This document shows positions 1 to 8,559 of a stretch of 64,000 nucleotides of DNA, piece after piece. The DNA lies in the NCBI RefSeq assembly GCF_000454545.1, contig NZ_CM002139.1, positions 5,129,634-5,193,633 on the forward strand. The letters are read 5' to 3'. This DNA is from Xanthomonas cassavae CFBP 4642. Lineage in GTDB: Bacteria; Pseudomonadota; Gammaproteobacteria; Xanthomonadales; Xanthomonadaceae. The notes beneath the pieces were generated by a model. The model was not told where the DNA came from. It searched no databases and was given only the letters and a program-made list of their open reading frames with translations. The first letter of the stretch is position 1; the number at the start of each line of letters is the position of its first letter. The position numbers were made by a program, and so were the translations under genes.

Positions 1-157
1 CCGGATGAGGGCGTGTTTGCTTGGCGTAGCCTTCGCACCGCCGCGTCGACCTTCGCCAGTCCACCGCCCGGCTCCGGTAGATCCCTTCTCCCGCCTGCGG
101 GAGAAGGTGGCGCGAAGCGCCGGATGAGGGCGCATCAGCTTGGCGTAGCCTTCGCAC
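1..157. repeat. REP-like intergenic repeat with hairpin
   Basis: Two direct copies of a ~38-nt unit, at 1-38 and 120-157, differ only in a short central stretch. Between them lies a perfect 11-bp inverted repeat (84-94 paired with 97-107, arms CCTTCTCCCGC / GCGGGAGAAGG). This 'CTTCTCCC...GGGAGAAGG...GGATGAGGG' pattern is a common intergenic repeat in Xanthomonas-group genomes (family knowledge). It sits just upstream of the membrane protein gene at 211 and probably contains no gene. Confidence 0.75.
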
Positions 158-210
158 AGCCACGACACCACGCACACGATGCTTTGCATCCCTCCATCGC
201 CGCCGTCATC

Positions 211-726
211 ATGAAGCTGCTCAGCCACCTGTTCCGTGCCGGTCACTTCGTCATCCTGGCGTTCTTCGTGCTGTGCGCGGCGGGGCTGGTGGCGATGGCC
301 GGGCTGGAGTTGTGGCATGGCTTCACTCCCGGCGGCGACATGGTGGTACGCGACCGTTTCAATGTGGTACTGGAGGCCGTCGGCCTGCTCACCGTAGCGC
401 TGGTGACGCTGGAGCTGGGTCAGACCATCTTCGAAGAAGAGATCCTGCGTGACGTCAAGGTCAGTGGTCCCACGCGGGTGCGGCGTTATCTCTCGCGCTT
501 TTTCGTGGTGATCGTGATTGCGCTGGCGATCGAGACGCTGGTATCGATCTTCGAACTGATGCATGCCGACCCGGCCAAGCTGCCGTACGCCGCCGCCGTT
601 GGCTCGTGCGCCGCGCTGCTGCTGATCGCCTGGGGCGTGTTCGTCAAACTCAATCGCAGCGCCGAAGAGCTGGAACCCGAAGCGATGGAAGAAACCAAGC
701 GCGAAGACCGCGAGGTGCAGGAGTAG
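211..726 (+). CDS. Small four-helix inner membrane protein, function unknown
   Basis: 171 residues when started at the ATG at 211. The open frame extends upstream, but only through the repeat at 1-157, so the internal ATG is preferred. Hydrophobic segments are visible at about residues 13-35, 50-70, 94-115 and 125-146, followed by a highly charged, acidic C-terminal tail (about 150-171) expected to be cytoplasmic. The topology resembles PsiE-like four-helix proteins, but I cannot see a diagnostic motif, so no function is assigned. It stands alone: the next gene (a broken pectin lyase) begins about 290 nt downstream. The intervening stretch 727-1019 shows no convincing gene or regulatory site. 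Confidence 0.7.
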   Translation: MKLLSHLFRAGHFVILAFFVLCAAGLVAMAGLELWHGFTPGGDMVVRDRFNVVLEAVGLLTVALVTLELGQTIFEEEILRDVKVSGPTRVRRYLSRFFVVIVIALAIETLVSIFELMHADPAKLPYAAAVGSCAALLLIAWGVFVKLNRSAEELEPEAMEETKREDREVQE

Positions 727-1019
727 GACATTCAGGGCTCACTTGCGCAGGCGGTGCGCGCATTGCCGGATGAGGCCCTCGAGGAACCCGTGCGCTATGG
801 TCGAAGCATGTACGCGATTACGCACTCCTGTCGCGTGCAGCGAAATTGCTGCATCAAGATTCTCTGCAGTGGCCCCATCGACGCCGCTCAAGGCTGAATA
901 CGCTTCGTTTGGGTGCTAGAGTCCGCTTGTTCAGGCTGCCATCACTTGAACATAACAACTCTCCCCTCGACCCCTCCTCGCTCAACTCTCCCTGGCGAGG
1001 ATTTTTCTTGAAGCCCTCC

Positions 1020-2247
1020 ATGCCTTCTCATTGTCTTCGTTGTGCTTCATCAGCACTGTTGTTGGCCGCAGCTGTGTTTACCAACCAGGCCTGCGCCCAA
1101 GCAGTCGGCACCCGGGATGGTTTCGCCGTCGGCGTCACAGGTGGCGGTAATGCCCCCGCTGTCAGACCCACCTCTCTATTGGAGCTGCAGCAAGCGCTCT
1201 GCAGCAGCTTCGCAGGCAACCAGTGCACCGACACCACCCCGCGCGTGATCGTGCTGGACAGAACCTTCGACTTCACCGGCTCACAGATCAACGATGGGTC
1301 TCCCACCACGACCACGACCGGGTGCGTGGCCACCACGTGCAGCACCGGCACCAGCCAGCTGGGCTTGAATATCTCCAACTATTGCGCAGGCCGCACGGCT
1401 TTGCGGGTCAGTTTCGATAATGCCGGACGCACGCCCCTGCAGATCGGCTCCAACAAGACCCTGATCGATTTGGGCAGCGATGGCGCCATCACGGGACGCG
1501 GGTTACGCGTGGGCGGCGGCAACAGCAACGTCATCATCCAGAACATCACGATTTCCGATATCAATCCAAGCGTGGTCTGGGGCGGCGATGCGCTCGCAAT
1601 CGACGACGCGGACGGGGTCTGGGTGGACCGCCCGAATCGGCCGACAAATGGTGGTGACCGGCTTCGGCAGCGCCTCGCACGTGACCCTGTCCAATAACGA
1701 ATTCGATGGACGCACCAGCACCTCCTCCACTTGCGACAATCGGCATTACTGGTTATGGCTGTTCCTGGGCGCGCACGACACCATCACCGTCGCACGCAAT
1801 TATGTGCATCACACCTCCGGTCGTGGACCGCATGCCGGCGGCCTGAATAACGCGTCGGTGCTGGCGCATATGGTCAACAATTATTTCGAAGACCTTTCCA
1901 AGGAAGGCGCCGCGATGCCGTTGACCTCAACGGCGCTGCTGCTGGAAGGCAATTACTTCAACAAGGTGAGCCTGCCGGTCTATCTCTATCCGCACAGCCC
2001 AGGTCCCGGTTACACGTTTGCGCCCTTCGCCGGCATGAGCGATCCGCGTAACGACCTCTGCATGCAATACCTCGGTCGAGAATGCGTGGCCAATGACCAG
2101 ATCACCAGTGGCAGCAAGAATCGGCCGCTGGACGAACAAGCCCTGGCAGCGTTCGGCCCGGTCAGCACATCGCTGGTGATACCCGCTTCGGCTTCCAGCA
2201 ACGCGAACACCGTGCGCGAGAACGCCGGGGTTGGCAAAATCAACTAA
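1020..2247 (+). pseudogene. Pectin/pectate lyase (polysaccharide lyase family 1), frameshifted
   Basis: A secreted parallel beta-helix enzyme that would cleave pectin in plant cell walls. The first frame (1020 to about 1628) gives a signal peptide (about residues 1-30), then the family landmarks VVWGGDALAIDDAD and GVWVD. The second frame (from about 1630 to 2247) continues with ARIGRQMVV, NNEFDG, TSGRGPHAGG and AHMVNNYF. In PL1 pectin lyases of the fungal type, about four residues (usually H-V-T-T) lie between the VW(I/V)D and ARIGRQ motifs. Here one nucleotide lies between them, so about 11 nt appear to be missing and the frame is lost at 1628-1630. The product would stop soon after, without the second half of the helix. 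The gene is probably inactive unless the deletion is a sequence error. Confidence 0.88.
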
Positions 2248-2380
2248 GCGCGGCCCACACAGCGTAGCGAACAGTCAGGCGGGGGTGGACGGTGCGGAGG
2301 AACCGCGGTGTACGCGTGGCACATGCCGCACCGAGACCGGCCGCGCCCGCCTGGCGGTGAGCACAGTAGGTTGGCTGCGC

Positions 2381-2782
2381 TTAGTCGGCTGCCGGTAATG
2401 CCGGCACCGCCGTGGGCTTGCCATCGGCATCCAGCGCAATCATCACGAACTGCCCGCGCGTGCACAGCTCGCGCGCGCCGCTGAGCAGATCTTCGGCGAT
2501 CAGCTCCACTTCCACCTTGATCGAGCTGCGTCCCACCGACACCACGCGCGCGACGGTTTCCACCATCTGGCCCTGACGGATCGGCAGCTTGAAATCCACC
2601 TGGTCCGAACGTGCGGTCACCACCGTCCGTCGCGCATAGCGCGAGGCGGCCAGGAACGCGGCCTTGTCCATCCACGCCAGCGCCTGTCCACCGAACAAGG
2701 TGCCCAGGTGATTGGTGTGGTTGGGAAACACGATCTCGGCCATGCGGGCTTCGGTCGGTGCAACGGGGGTGGAGTTGGTCAT
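2381..2782 (-). CDS. Acyl-CoA thioesterase, hotdog fold (YciA/BACH type)
   Basis: 133 residues, the usual length for a single-hotdog acyl-CoA hydrolase. The N-terminal half has the typical 'FPNHTNHLGTLFGG' stretch, in which the N/H and GG residues mark the active-site helix region, followed by DKAAFLAASRYA. The central strand VDFKLPIRQGQMVE matches the '(V)DF..P...G' signature of YciA-like enzymes. It should hydrolyse medium to long acyl-CoAs in the cytoplasm. It is monocistronic by position: the DUF3592-like pseudogene on the same strand lies 38 nt upstream, but the two are not obviously related. Exact substrate cannot be deduced. Confidence 0.85.
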   Translation of the reverse strand: MTNSTPVAPTEARMAEIVFPNHTNHLGTLFGGQALAWMDKAAFLAASRYARRTVVTARSDQVDFKLPIRQGQMVETVARVVSVGRSSIKVEVELIAEDLLSGARELCTRGQFVMIALDADGKPTAVPALPAAD

Positions 2783-2819
2783 GAAGGCGGCACCGGAAGA
2801 AGGAAGGAAAGCCCGTCGA

Positions 2820-3258
2820 TCAGCGACGCAGCGTCGGCAGGAAACTCAGGTCCATGTGATAACGCGCGGGTCGCTGCGGATCGACGAACACGCGCAGTGG
2901 CTGCCCATCGGCCAGAAACGGCTGCGGGTCCGTCCACAGGTTGTCGCTGCGATACTCGGCCAAGGCGTTATGCGTGCGGTCGTGGCGATGGGCAAGGATA
3001 CGGAACAGGTGCACGCCGTTTGACCTGCAGGGACGCATTGCGTTCCACGCACACGAAGGTCACCTCCAGCACCGTGCCATGCTGGCGCAACCAGAGGGCG
3101 CGACGCGCATGCCAGGCGCGATAGCCGAGGATGCCGCCTCCCACGCCCAGCAACGACAGGATCCAGCGCGCCTGGTCCGGCAACAGCGCCGCGCCCGGCA
3201 GCATGCCCAGCCCGGGGATCAGCAAGCTCCAGGCCACCAACGAGACAACCGGGCTCAT
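2820..3258 (-). pseudogene. DUF3592-like membrane protein, single-base frameshift
   Basis: The first frame (from the ATG at 3258) gives two hydrophobic segments (about residues 5-22 and 30-48) and then the start of a small soluble domain ending at NASLQV. The reading continues in the next frame as NGVHLFRILAHRH...ARYHMDLSFLP to the stop at 2820. Removing one base from the A-run of the coding strand (plus-strand TTT at 3019-3021) restores one continuous protein of about 145 residues. The two-helix plus soluble C-domain layout resembles DUF3592 proteins. It follows thioredoxin by 37 nt on the same strand, at the end of the nrdA-nrdB-flavodoxin-thioredoxin series. Confidence 0.75.
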
Positions 3259-3295
3259 CGCGGGCCGCGGCGTCTTGCGCGGGCGGCCACTGCGC

Positions 3296-3622
3296 TCACA
3301 GTCCGCTGCGGACCGCCGCTTCGACCTGCGCCGGCGACTGGAAGCCCGGCAGACGCGCCACTTCGGCGCCGTCCTTGAACAACGCCAGGGTCGGCGTCTG
3401 CCGCAGGCCCAGATCGCGGAAGAACGCCTCGCCCACCACTTCCAGCTTCACCTTGAGCAGTGCGACGCCCGCGGCGTCCTCGCTCGCAGCGAACTTGGTC
3501 AGCGACATGTCGAGCATCTTGCAGCCCGGGCAATTGTCCTTGTAGAAATCCACCAGCGCGCGCGGATGCGTAGCCAGGGTCTGGGTGTAGTGCTCAGGCG
3601 ACGTGACGGTAATGGTCTGCAT
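3296..3622 (-). CDS. Thioredoxin-family protein (CPGC active site)
   Basis: 108 residues starting at the ATG at 3622; the longer upstream frame overlaps the flavodoxin gene and has no better start. The active site is C31-P-G-C34 in the stretch DFYKDNCPGCKML, and the cis-proline is P77 in RQTPTLALF, both in thioredoxin-like positions. CPGC is rarer than CGPC and is found in glutaredoxin/NrdH-like thioredoxins. The gene overlaps the end of the flavodoxin gene by 29 nt and lies downstream of nrdA-nrdB on the same strand. That makes an electron donor role for ribonucleotide reductase a reasonable inference, though not proven by sequence. Confidence 0.9.
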   Translation of the reverse strand: MQTITVTSPEHYTQTLATHPRALVDFYKDNCPGCKMLDMSLTKFAASEDAAGVALLKVKLEVVGEAFFRDLGLRQTPTLALFKDGAEVARLPGFQSPAQVEAAVRSGL

Positions 3623-4076
3623 TGGGATCGTTCTTGCATTGGGCCAGGACCGTCTCGGTCCAGGCGGCGATGGCCTGCGCATCGCGCTGACCGTGGGGCA
3701 TCTGTTCGATGGTCAAACGGGGAAACGGGCTGTCGAAGAAGCGCGCCATACGATGCACCGCGCCGCAGAAATACTCTTCGCCCCACTGCGTTTCCCCGGT
3801 GCCGAACACGGCAACACGCGGCGGCTTGCCCAGCGTCTCGACCAGCTCGACGATGAAACGTTTCATCTCCGCCGGCGTACGCCCGCCATTGTCGGTCCAG
3901 CTACCGAGCAGCACCAGCTCGTACTGCCCGGGCGCATGCGGCACCTGTTCCAGCCGCTGCACATCGGTTTCCAGCCAGGTCACCACATGCCCCGCCGCTT
4001 CGCAGCGCAGCGCCACCGCACGCGCCAGATCGCGCGTGTTGCCGCTCAACGAAGCCAGGGCGAGCAGGATGTTCAT
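3594..4076 (-). CDS. Flavodoxin
   Basis: 160 residues, within the short-chain flavodoxin range. The FMN-phosphate loop is visible near the N terminus as S11-G-N-T-R. The isoalloxazine-contact region LLGSWTDNGGRTP and the FGTGETQWGEEYFCGA stretch follow in the expected order. It should be a cytosolic one-electron carrier. It lies between nrdB and a thioredoxin gene on the same strand and overlaps the latter by 29 nt. This placement suggests a role in generating or repairing the NrdB tyrosyl radical cofactor, similar in concept to NrdI in class Ib systems, although this protein reads as an ordinary flavodoxin rather than NrdI. Confidence 0.88.
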   Translation of the reverse strand: MNILLALASLSGNTRDLARAVALRCEAAGHVVTWLETDVQRLEQVPHAPGQYELVLLGSWTDNGGRTPAEMKRFIVELVETLGKPPRVAVFGTGETQWGEEYFCGAVHRMARFFDSPFPRLTIEQMPHGQRDAQAIAAWTETVLAQCKNDPNADHYRHVA

Positions 4077-4079
4077 GGG

Positions 4080-4241
4080 GCGGGGATTGGGGAGTCGGGA
4101 TTGGGGATTCGCAAAGGCGGCAACTGATACGTCATTGAAAGTCGTTAATCGATTTGTCGTAGCGCAAATGCTGCTGTGACGAATCCCAAATCTCGACTGC
4201 CTAATCCCGGCGTTTCAACGAATCCCAAATCCCGAATCCCG
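4080..4241. repeat. Inverted GGGATT-type intergenic repeat
   Basis: Left arm at about 4080-4111 repeats GGGATTGGGGA/GGGATTCG. The right arm at about 4215-4241, with an additional partial copy at 4179-4196, carries the complementary CGAATCCCAAATCCCG. The arms flank about 100 nt of more AT-rich sequence between nrdB and the flavodoxin gene. A folded transcript could form a long stem. The same heptamer family recurs at 56055-56103. Confidence 0.7.
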
Positions 4242-4246
4242 GCTAC

Positions 4247-5296
4247 TCACAGATCGTCGAAGCCGTTATCCGAGTTGGTCTTCTTGTACGAGGCATTGCG
4301 CATCTCGAAGAAGTCGGTCTTGGTCTCGGTGAAGTTGTCGGCGTAGGCCTTGATCCACGGCATCACGTTGTCGTTGGCGCCTTCGTACAGCTTCTCGATG
4401 CCGAGCATGCCGGCCATCTTGTTGGCGCGGTACTTCACGTAGCGGATCATCTCGTCCACGTCGATGCCGTCGATGCCGTCCAGCACTTCGGCGGTCCACT
4501 GGGTTTCCAGGTCGATCGCGTGCTCGAAGGCCTTGTGCACGTAATCGGTGAGCTGATCGCCCTGCAGCGCCTGGTTCTCGCCGATGATGGCGCGGACCAG
4601 TTCGCTGATGAACTTGGAATGCGCCAGTTCGTCGCGGTTGATGAAGCTGATGATCTTGCCGGTGCCGGTCATGCGGTTCTGGCGGACCAGATTGTAGAAG
4701 TACGCAAAGCCGGAATAGAAGTTGATGCCCTCCAGGATCGAGGACTGGATCAGCGAACGAATCAGCGTTTCGGCCGTCTTCTCGCGCATGAAGTCTTCGT
4801 AGGCGCCCATGATCGGCGCGTTGCGCTTGATGATGGTCGGGTGCGTGCGCGCGATCTCGAACACGCGGTTCTGGTCGGCCAGGCCGGTGATCGAGGCCAG
4901 CACGTAGCTGTAGCTCTCGTTATGGATCACTTCCTGCTGGCCGATGATGGCGGCATTGGCATGCGCGGCCGGGTCGGTGATGTATTCGGCGACGTTGTAG
5001 ATGAAGCGCGTCTGCGGCGAATCCAGCGTGGCCAGCAAGCCGATGATCGAATCGTAGGCATTCTTTTCGCGCGCCGACAGCTCGTTGTACTGGCGCGCGT
5101 CGCCCTTCATGTCCACCTCGTCGGGGATCCAGAAGTTGGTCGACAGCTCCTTGTAGGCCCGATAGAAGGACGGGTACGGAATGTCGTTCCAGTTGAGGAT
5201 GCCCGAGGTCTGACCGTTGATGATGCCGGTCGAACGGTTCGGGTGACGCGGCTCAAGAATTTTGATGCGTTCAAGCGGTGTTGCAGACAGGGCCAT
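4247..5296 (-). CDS. nrdB: Ribonucleoside-diphosphate reductase beta subunit (class I)
   Basis: 349 residues. It provides the diiron-tyrosyl radical that NrdA uses to reduce ribonucleoside diphosphates. The metal ligands fall at D92, E122, H125, E189, E223 and H226, and the radical tyrosine at Y129 (in EVIHNESYSY). This is the same spacing as the E. coli set D84/E115/H118/Y122/E204/E238/H241 from H to Y. The C-terminal tail ending in DNGFDDL is acidic, as needed to dock on NrdA. The start ATG at 5296 has a purine-rich GAGAAAG upstream. It follows nrdA by 157 nt that contain two strong hairpins. A 31-nt near copy of codons 28-37 is found far away at 34920. Confidence 0.97.
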   Translation of the reverse strand: MALSATPLERIKILEPRHPNRSTGIINGQTSGILNWNDIPYPSFYRAYKELSTNFWIPDEVDMKGDARQYNELSAREKNAYDSIIGLLATLDSPQTRFIYNVAEYITDPAAHANAAIIGQQEVIHNESYSYVLASITGLADQNRVFEIARTHPTIIKRNAPIMGAYEDFMREKTAETLIRSLIQSSILEGINFYSGFAYFYNLVRQNRMTGTGKIISFINRDELAHSKFISELVRAIIGENQALQGDQLTDYVHKAFEHAIDLETQWTAEVLDGIDGIDVDEMIRYVKYRANKMAGMLGIEKLYEGANDNVMPWIKAYADNFTETKTDFFEMRNASYKKTNSDNGFDDL

Positions 5297-5350
5297 ATTC
5301 TTTCTCGGGTTTCACTGCGCCGATGACGACGCTATACCTGCTGGAGCAAA

Positions 5351-5434
5351 GCCCCCTGAGTCAGGGGGCGCGCCGAAGGCGCGGGGTGTGGGAGCTGGTG
5401 AAGCAGGGTCCACGGTTCGCAACGCGAACCGTGG
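5351..5434. promoter_or_regulatory. Two perfect hairpins between nrdA and nrdB
   Basis: A 9-bp palindrome with a 1-nt centre (5351-5369, arms GCCCCCTGA / TCAGGGGGC) and an 11-bp stem with a 3-nt loop (5410-5420 / 5424-5434, arms CCACGGTTCGC / GCGAACCGTGG) occupy the 157-nt nrdA-nrdB spacer. No U-tract follows either in the transcribed direction, so neither is a complete intrinsic terminator. They may stabilise or process the mRNA and set the nrdA/nrdB ratio (inference). Confidence 0.55.
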
Positions 5435-5453
5435 AAGCGAAGCGCGAATGCGC

Positions 5454-7952
5454 TTAGCTACTGCACCACTCGCATTCGCTGATGTCGATGTCGTTGGAAC
5501 GCACGTAGTACGTGGTCTTCAAGCCTTCGCGCCAGGCGGTCATGTGCAGGTCCAGCAGCGTGCTTGCACGGATGGTGCTGGGCACGTAGAAGTTGAAGCT
5601 GATCGACTGGTCCACGTGACGCTGGCGACGCGCGTTCTGGCGCACGCTGGCGAACTGGTCGACCTTGTAGGCGCCCTTCTCGTAGTACGGCCAGGTGTCC
5701 AGCGACAGGCCGGGCGCGGCAACCGGACGACGGAAGTCCTTCTTCTCTTCGTAGTAGAACGCGCTGTAGATCGGGTCGATCGAGGCGGTGGAACCGGCGA
5801 TCTGCGCGGTACTCATGTTCGGCGCCACCGCCAGCATCCAGGCATTGCGCACGCCATTGACCGCGACCTGCGCCGACAGCTCCAGCCACTGCGGGCTGTT
5901 GTAGTCGCGCGCACGGAAGTACTCGCCGGTGTGCCAGTCGCTGCCCCGGAACACGCTGTAGGTGCCCTTTTCCTTGGCCAGCTCCATGCTCGCCTGGATG
6001 GTCAGGTAGTTGATCCGCTCGTACAGCTCGTCGCTGTAGTCCTCGGCGTCCTTGGCATTCCAGTGGATGGCCTTCTGCGCCAGCAGGTGGTGCCAGCCGA
6101 AGGTACCCAGACCGATCGCGCGGTACTTCTGGTTGGTAATCGTGGCCTGCGGCACCGGCAACTGATTCAGATCGATCACGTTGTCGAGCATGCGCACCTG
6201 GATCGGGATCAACCGCTCCAGCACGTCGGCGCCCAGCAGATCGGCCTGGTCGGCCTGCACGGTGATCGCGCGGCCCAGGTTGATCGAGGACAGGTTGCAC
6301 ACGACGAAGTCACCGGCCTTCTTGGTGGTGACGATCTGATTGCCGCTGATGATCTCCTGCATCATCCGCGTCGGGCTCATGTTCTGCAGGATCTCGGTGC
6401 ACAGGTTGGACGAATAGACCATGCCCTCGTGCTTGTTCGGGTTCTTGCGATTGACTTCATCGCGATAGAACATGAACGGATTGCCGGTTTCCAGCTGGCT
6501 GACCATGATGCGCTTGAAGATGTCGATCGCCTTGACCGTCTTGCGGGTGATGCGCTCGTCGGCGACGACTTCTTCGTACTTGCGACGGAAGCTGCTGTTG
6601 GCGTCGCCCTTCTTCTCATCAAAGAAGTCCTGCAGATACCAGCCCTTGATGCGCTTGACCTCGTGCGGGTCGAACAGGTACCAGTCGCCGCGGCGCTCGA
6701 CCGCTTCCATGAACAGGTCGGGGATGCACACCGAGGTGAACACGTCGTGCGCGCGCAGGCGCTGGTCGCCGTTGTTCAGACGCAGGTCCAGGAACGCTTC
6801 GATGTCGCGGTGGAAGATGTCCAGATAGACCGCGATGGCGCCCTTGCGCTGGCCCAGCTGATCCACCGACACCGCAGTGTTGTTGAGCTGCTTGATCCAC
6901 GGCACCACGCCGCCGGAGGAGTTGGACACGCCGCGGATCGCCGAACCGGACGAACGCACATAGCCCAGGTACGCGCCCACGCCGCCGCCGTGCTTGGACA
7001 CGCGCGCCACGTCGGTATTGGAGTCGTAGATGCCCTGCAGGCTGTCGTCGACGGTGTCGATGAAGCAGCTCGACAGCTGGCCGCCGACCTTGCCGGCATT
7101 GGCCAGGGTCGGGGTGGCCACGGTCATGTACAGATTGGACAGCGCCCAGTAGGCCTCGCCCACCAGCTGCATGCGGCGCTCGCGGCTGCCCTTGCCGGTG
7201 CCGATCTCGTCCTGCATCAGGTACAGCGCAATCGTCAGCCAGCGCTCCTGCGGCAGCTCGAACACGCCGCGCGAGTTGTCGGTGGCCAGGTAACGCGTGG
7301 CCAGCAGGTACAGGCCGTTGTAGGCGAACAGCGTGTCGCGCTCGGGCTCGATCATCTTGCCGGCTTCGATCAGTTCGTCCTTGGAGTAGCGGCGCAGGAT
7401 GTCGTTGGAATAGACATTGCGGTCGGCCAGGCTTTCCTGCAGGCCGACGAACGAGCCGTACTTCTGGCTGGCATCGTAGAACCGGTTGCGGCTGGCGCGC
7501 TTGTACAGGCGGCGCAGGTACAGACGCGCAGCGAAGTGCTCCCACTCCGGGGTGGTCAGATCGACGCGGGCTTCGGCCTCGCGGATCAGGTGGTCGACCA
7601 GATCGTCGGCGTTGACGCTGTCCTTGCGCTCGACGAACCCGAACACCGAGCGCTTGTAGTCGGCCACGTCCAGCTGCGGGAACTCGGCATGGATCTGGTC
7701 GATGGCATGCTCCAGGCGCTGCGCCTCGAACGGAATCTTGCGATTGCCGGCTTCCTTGGTGATCCAGGTGGCGACGGTTTGTTCTTCGATGGTCTGTGCG
7801 TGCATTGCAATGGCTTGGCGGGGAGGCGGCACGATGTCCGACGGGTCGGTCAATTCCGGCGCGCCGCAGGCAGGCGCACTGACACTGGCGGGAACGCTGG
7901 TGGGTGTTGCGGTACCGGCGGCGATCGCGGCAAGGGTGTCGTTGGTGGTCAT
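5454..7952 (-). CDS. nrdA: Ribonucleoside-diphosphate reductase alpha subunit (class I)
   Basis: 832 residues from the ATG at 7952, which has GGAGG at good spacing; the open frame extends upstream but enters non-conserved sequence. It reduces NDPs to dNDPs together with NrdB. An ATP-cone-like region lies at about residues 65-150 (ITKEAGNRKIPF... to AARLYLRRLY). The catalytic pair of cysteines are in SSCFID and VVCNLSSINLG, and the N-x-C-x-E radical motif is NLCTEILQ. The C terminus ends ECEWCSS, the mobile CxxC that thioredoxin or glutaredoxin reduces. The residues before about 50 are Ala/Pro/Thr-rich and make the protein longer than E. coli NrdA (761). First gene of the operon. Confidence 0.97.
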   Translation of the reverse strand: MTTNDTLAAIAAGTATPTSVPASVSAPACGAPELTDPSDIVPPPRQAIAMHAQTIEEQTVATWITKEAGNRKIPFEAQRLEHAIDQIHAEFPQLDVADYKRSVFGFVERKDSVNADDLVDHLIREAEARVDLTTPEWEHFAARLYLRRLYKRASRNRFYDASQKYGSFVGLQESLADRNVYSNDILRRYSKDELIEAGKMIEPERDTLFAYNGLYLLATRYLATDNSRGVFELPQERWLTIALYLMQDEIGTGKGSRERRMQLVGEAYWALSNLYMTVATPTLANAGKVGGQLSSCFIDTVDDSLQGIYDSNTDVARVSKHGGGVGAYLGYVRSSGSAIRGVSNSSGGVVPWIKQLNNTAVSVDQLGQRKGAIAVYLDIFHRDIEAFLDLRLNNGDQRLRAHDVFTSVCIPDLFMEAVERRGDWYLFDPHEVKRIKGWYLQDFFDEKKGDANSSFRRKYEEVVADERITRKTVKAIDIFKRIMVSQLETGNPFMFYRDEVNRKNPNKHEGMVYSSNLCTEILQNMSPTRMMQEIISGNQIVTTKKAGDFVVCNLSSINLGRAITVQADQADLLGADVLERLIPIQVRMLDNVIDLNQLPVPQATITNQKYRAIGLGTFGWHHLLAQKAIHWNAKDAEDYSDELYERINYLTIQASMELAKEKGTYSVFRGSDWHTGEYFRARDYNSPQWLELSAQVAVNGVRNAWMLAVAPNMSTAQIAGSTASIDPIYSAFYYEEKKDFRRPVAAPGLSLDTWPYYEKGAYKVDQFASVRQNARRQRHVDQSISFNFYVPSTIRASTLLDLHMTAWREGLKTTYYVRSNDIDISECEWCSS

Positions 7953-8559
7953 GCGTCCTCCATGCGTAGGCACACGAACCCGCTTGGGGAGCAGGCGACG
8001 GCCAGGGGACTGCGGATGGCATTGGCGAGACAGGAGACACGACGCGCGGCCCCAGGGCCCACGGCAGCGTCTCCTACCAATCTTCCGAGTCCCATGGCCG
8101 CCATCACGCGGTGTGCTGTCGCGTGATGGTTCGGTCGGTGGCGACGCGCTGCCGTCGTCGGATCCTGCAGCGGCCGCGGCCCTGCCGGAACGCGTCCAGG
8201 CCGCTGCGCGGGAAGCTGCAGGCGATGCGGCTTGCGCATCCGCGTCGTCACTCGGTGCCACTTGGGGGCGGTCACCACCGAACCCCAAGATAGTGGGGTA
8301 CCCCCGGGGGGTCAACACCAAATGTGCCCAAATTACCGCAAGCCTTGTGCCGCAATGGGCTGCTCGGACAAGCGGTCGGGCGCGGTGGCCGGAGGACGAA
8401 TCCGACTGCGCAGGTCAAGTCGGGAAGGTTCTGAACCGGCTGGCGCACTCACCCGACGTGCACGCCAAACGTGGTATCGGTCGCAGTTTTTCTGGCGCTG
8501 CCACGGCGGTCGCGACTACCCACACCGTCGGCCTGCGGCCGCCTCCGGCGCGGCGCCGC
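7953..8559. other. Long nrdA upstream region without a gene
   Basis: About 600 nt between nrdA and the DUF475 gene hold no convincing coding frame. The only structure I can defend is the pair of dyads at 8283-8326. If those mark the promoter, the nrdA transcript would have a leader of roughly 300 nt. Confidence 0.6.
8283..8326 (-). promoter_or_regulatory. Candidate tandem NrdR boxes upstream of nrdA
   Basis: A 16-nt imperfect palindrome CCCCAAGATAGTGGGG (8283-8298, centre 8290.5) is followed by a weaker dyad CACCAAATGTG (8316-8326, centre 8321). NrdR binds pairs of 16-bp palindromes whose centres are about three helical turns apart (family knowledge), and the 30.5-nt spacing here fits. The core differs from the ACACWATATATWGTGT consensus, so confidence is moderate. 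An exact CCCCCGGGGG palindrome lies between them. Confidence 0.45.

Noticed and set aside
5262..8126. A ~950-codon open frame antisense to nrdA
   Set aside because: It mirrors the codon structure of nrdA, carries no family motif and is low-complexity; long antisense frames are expected in high-GC DNA.
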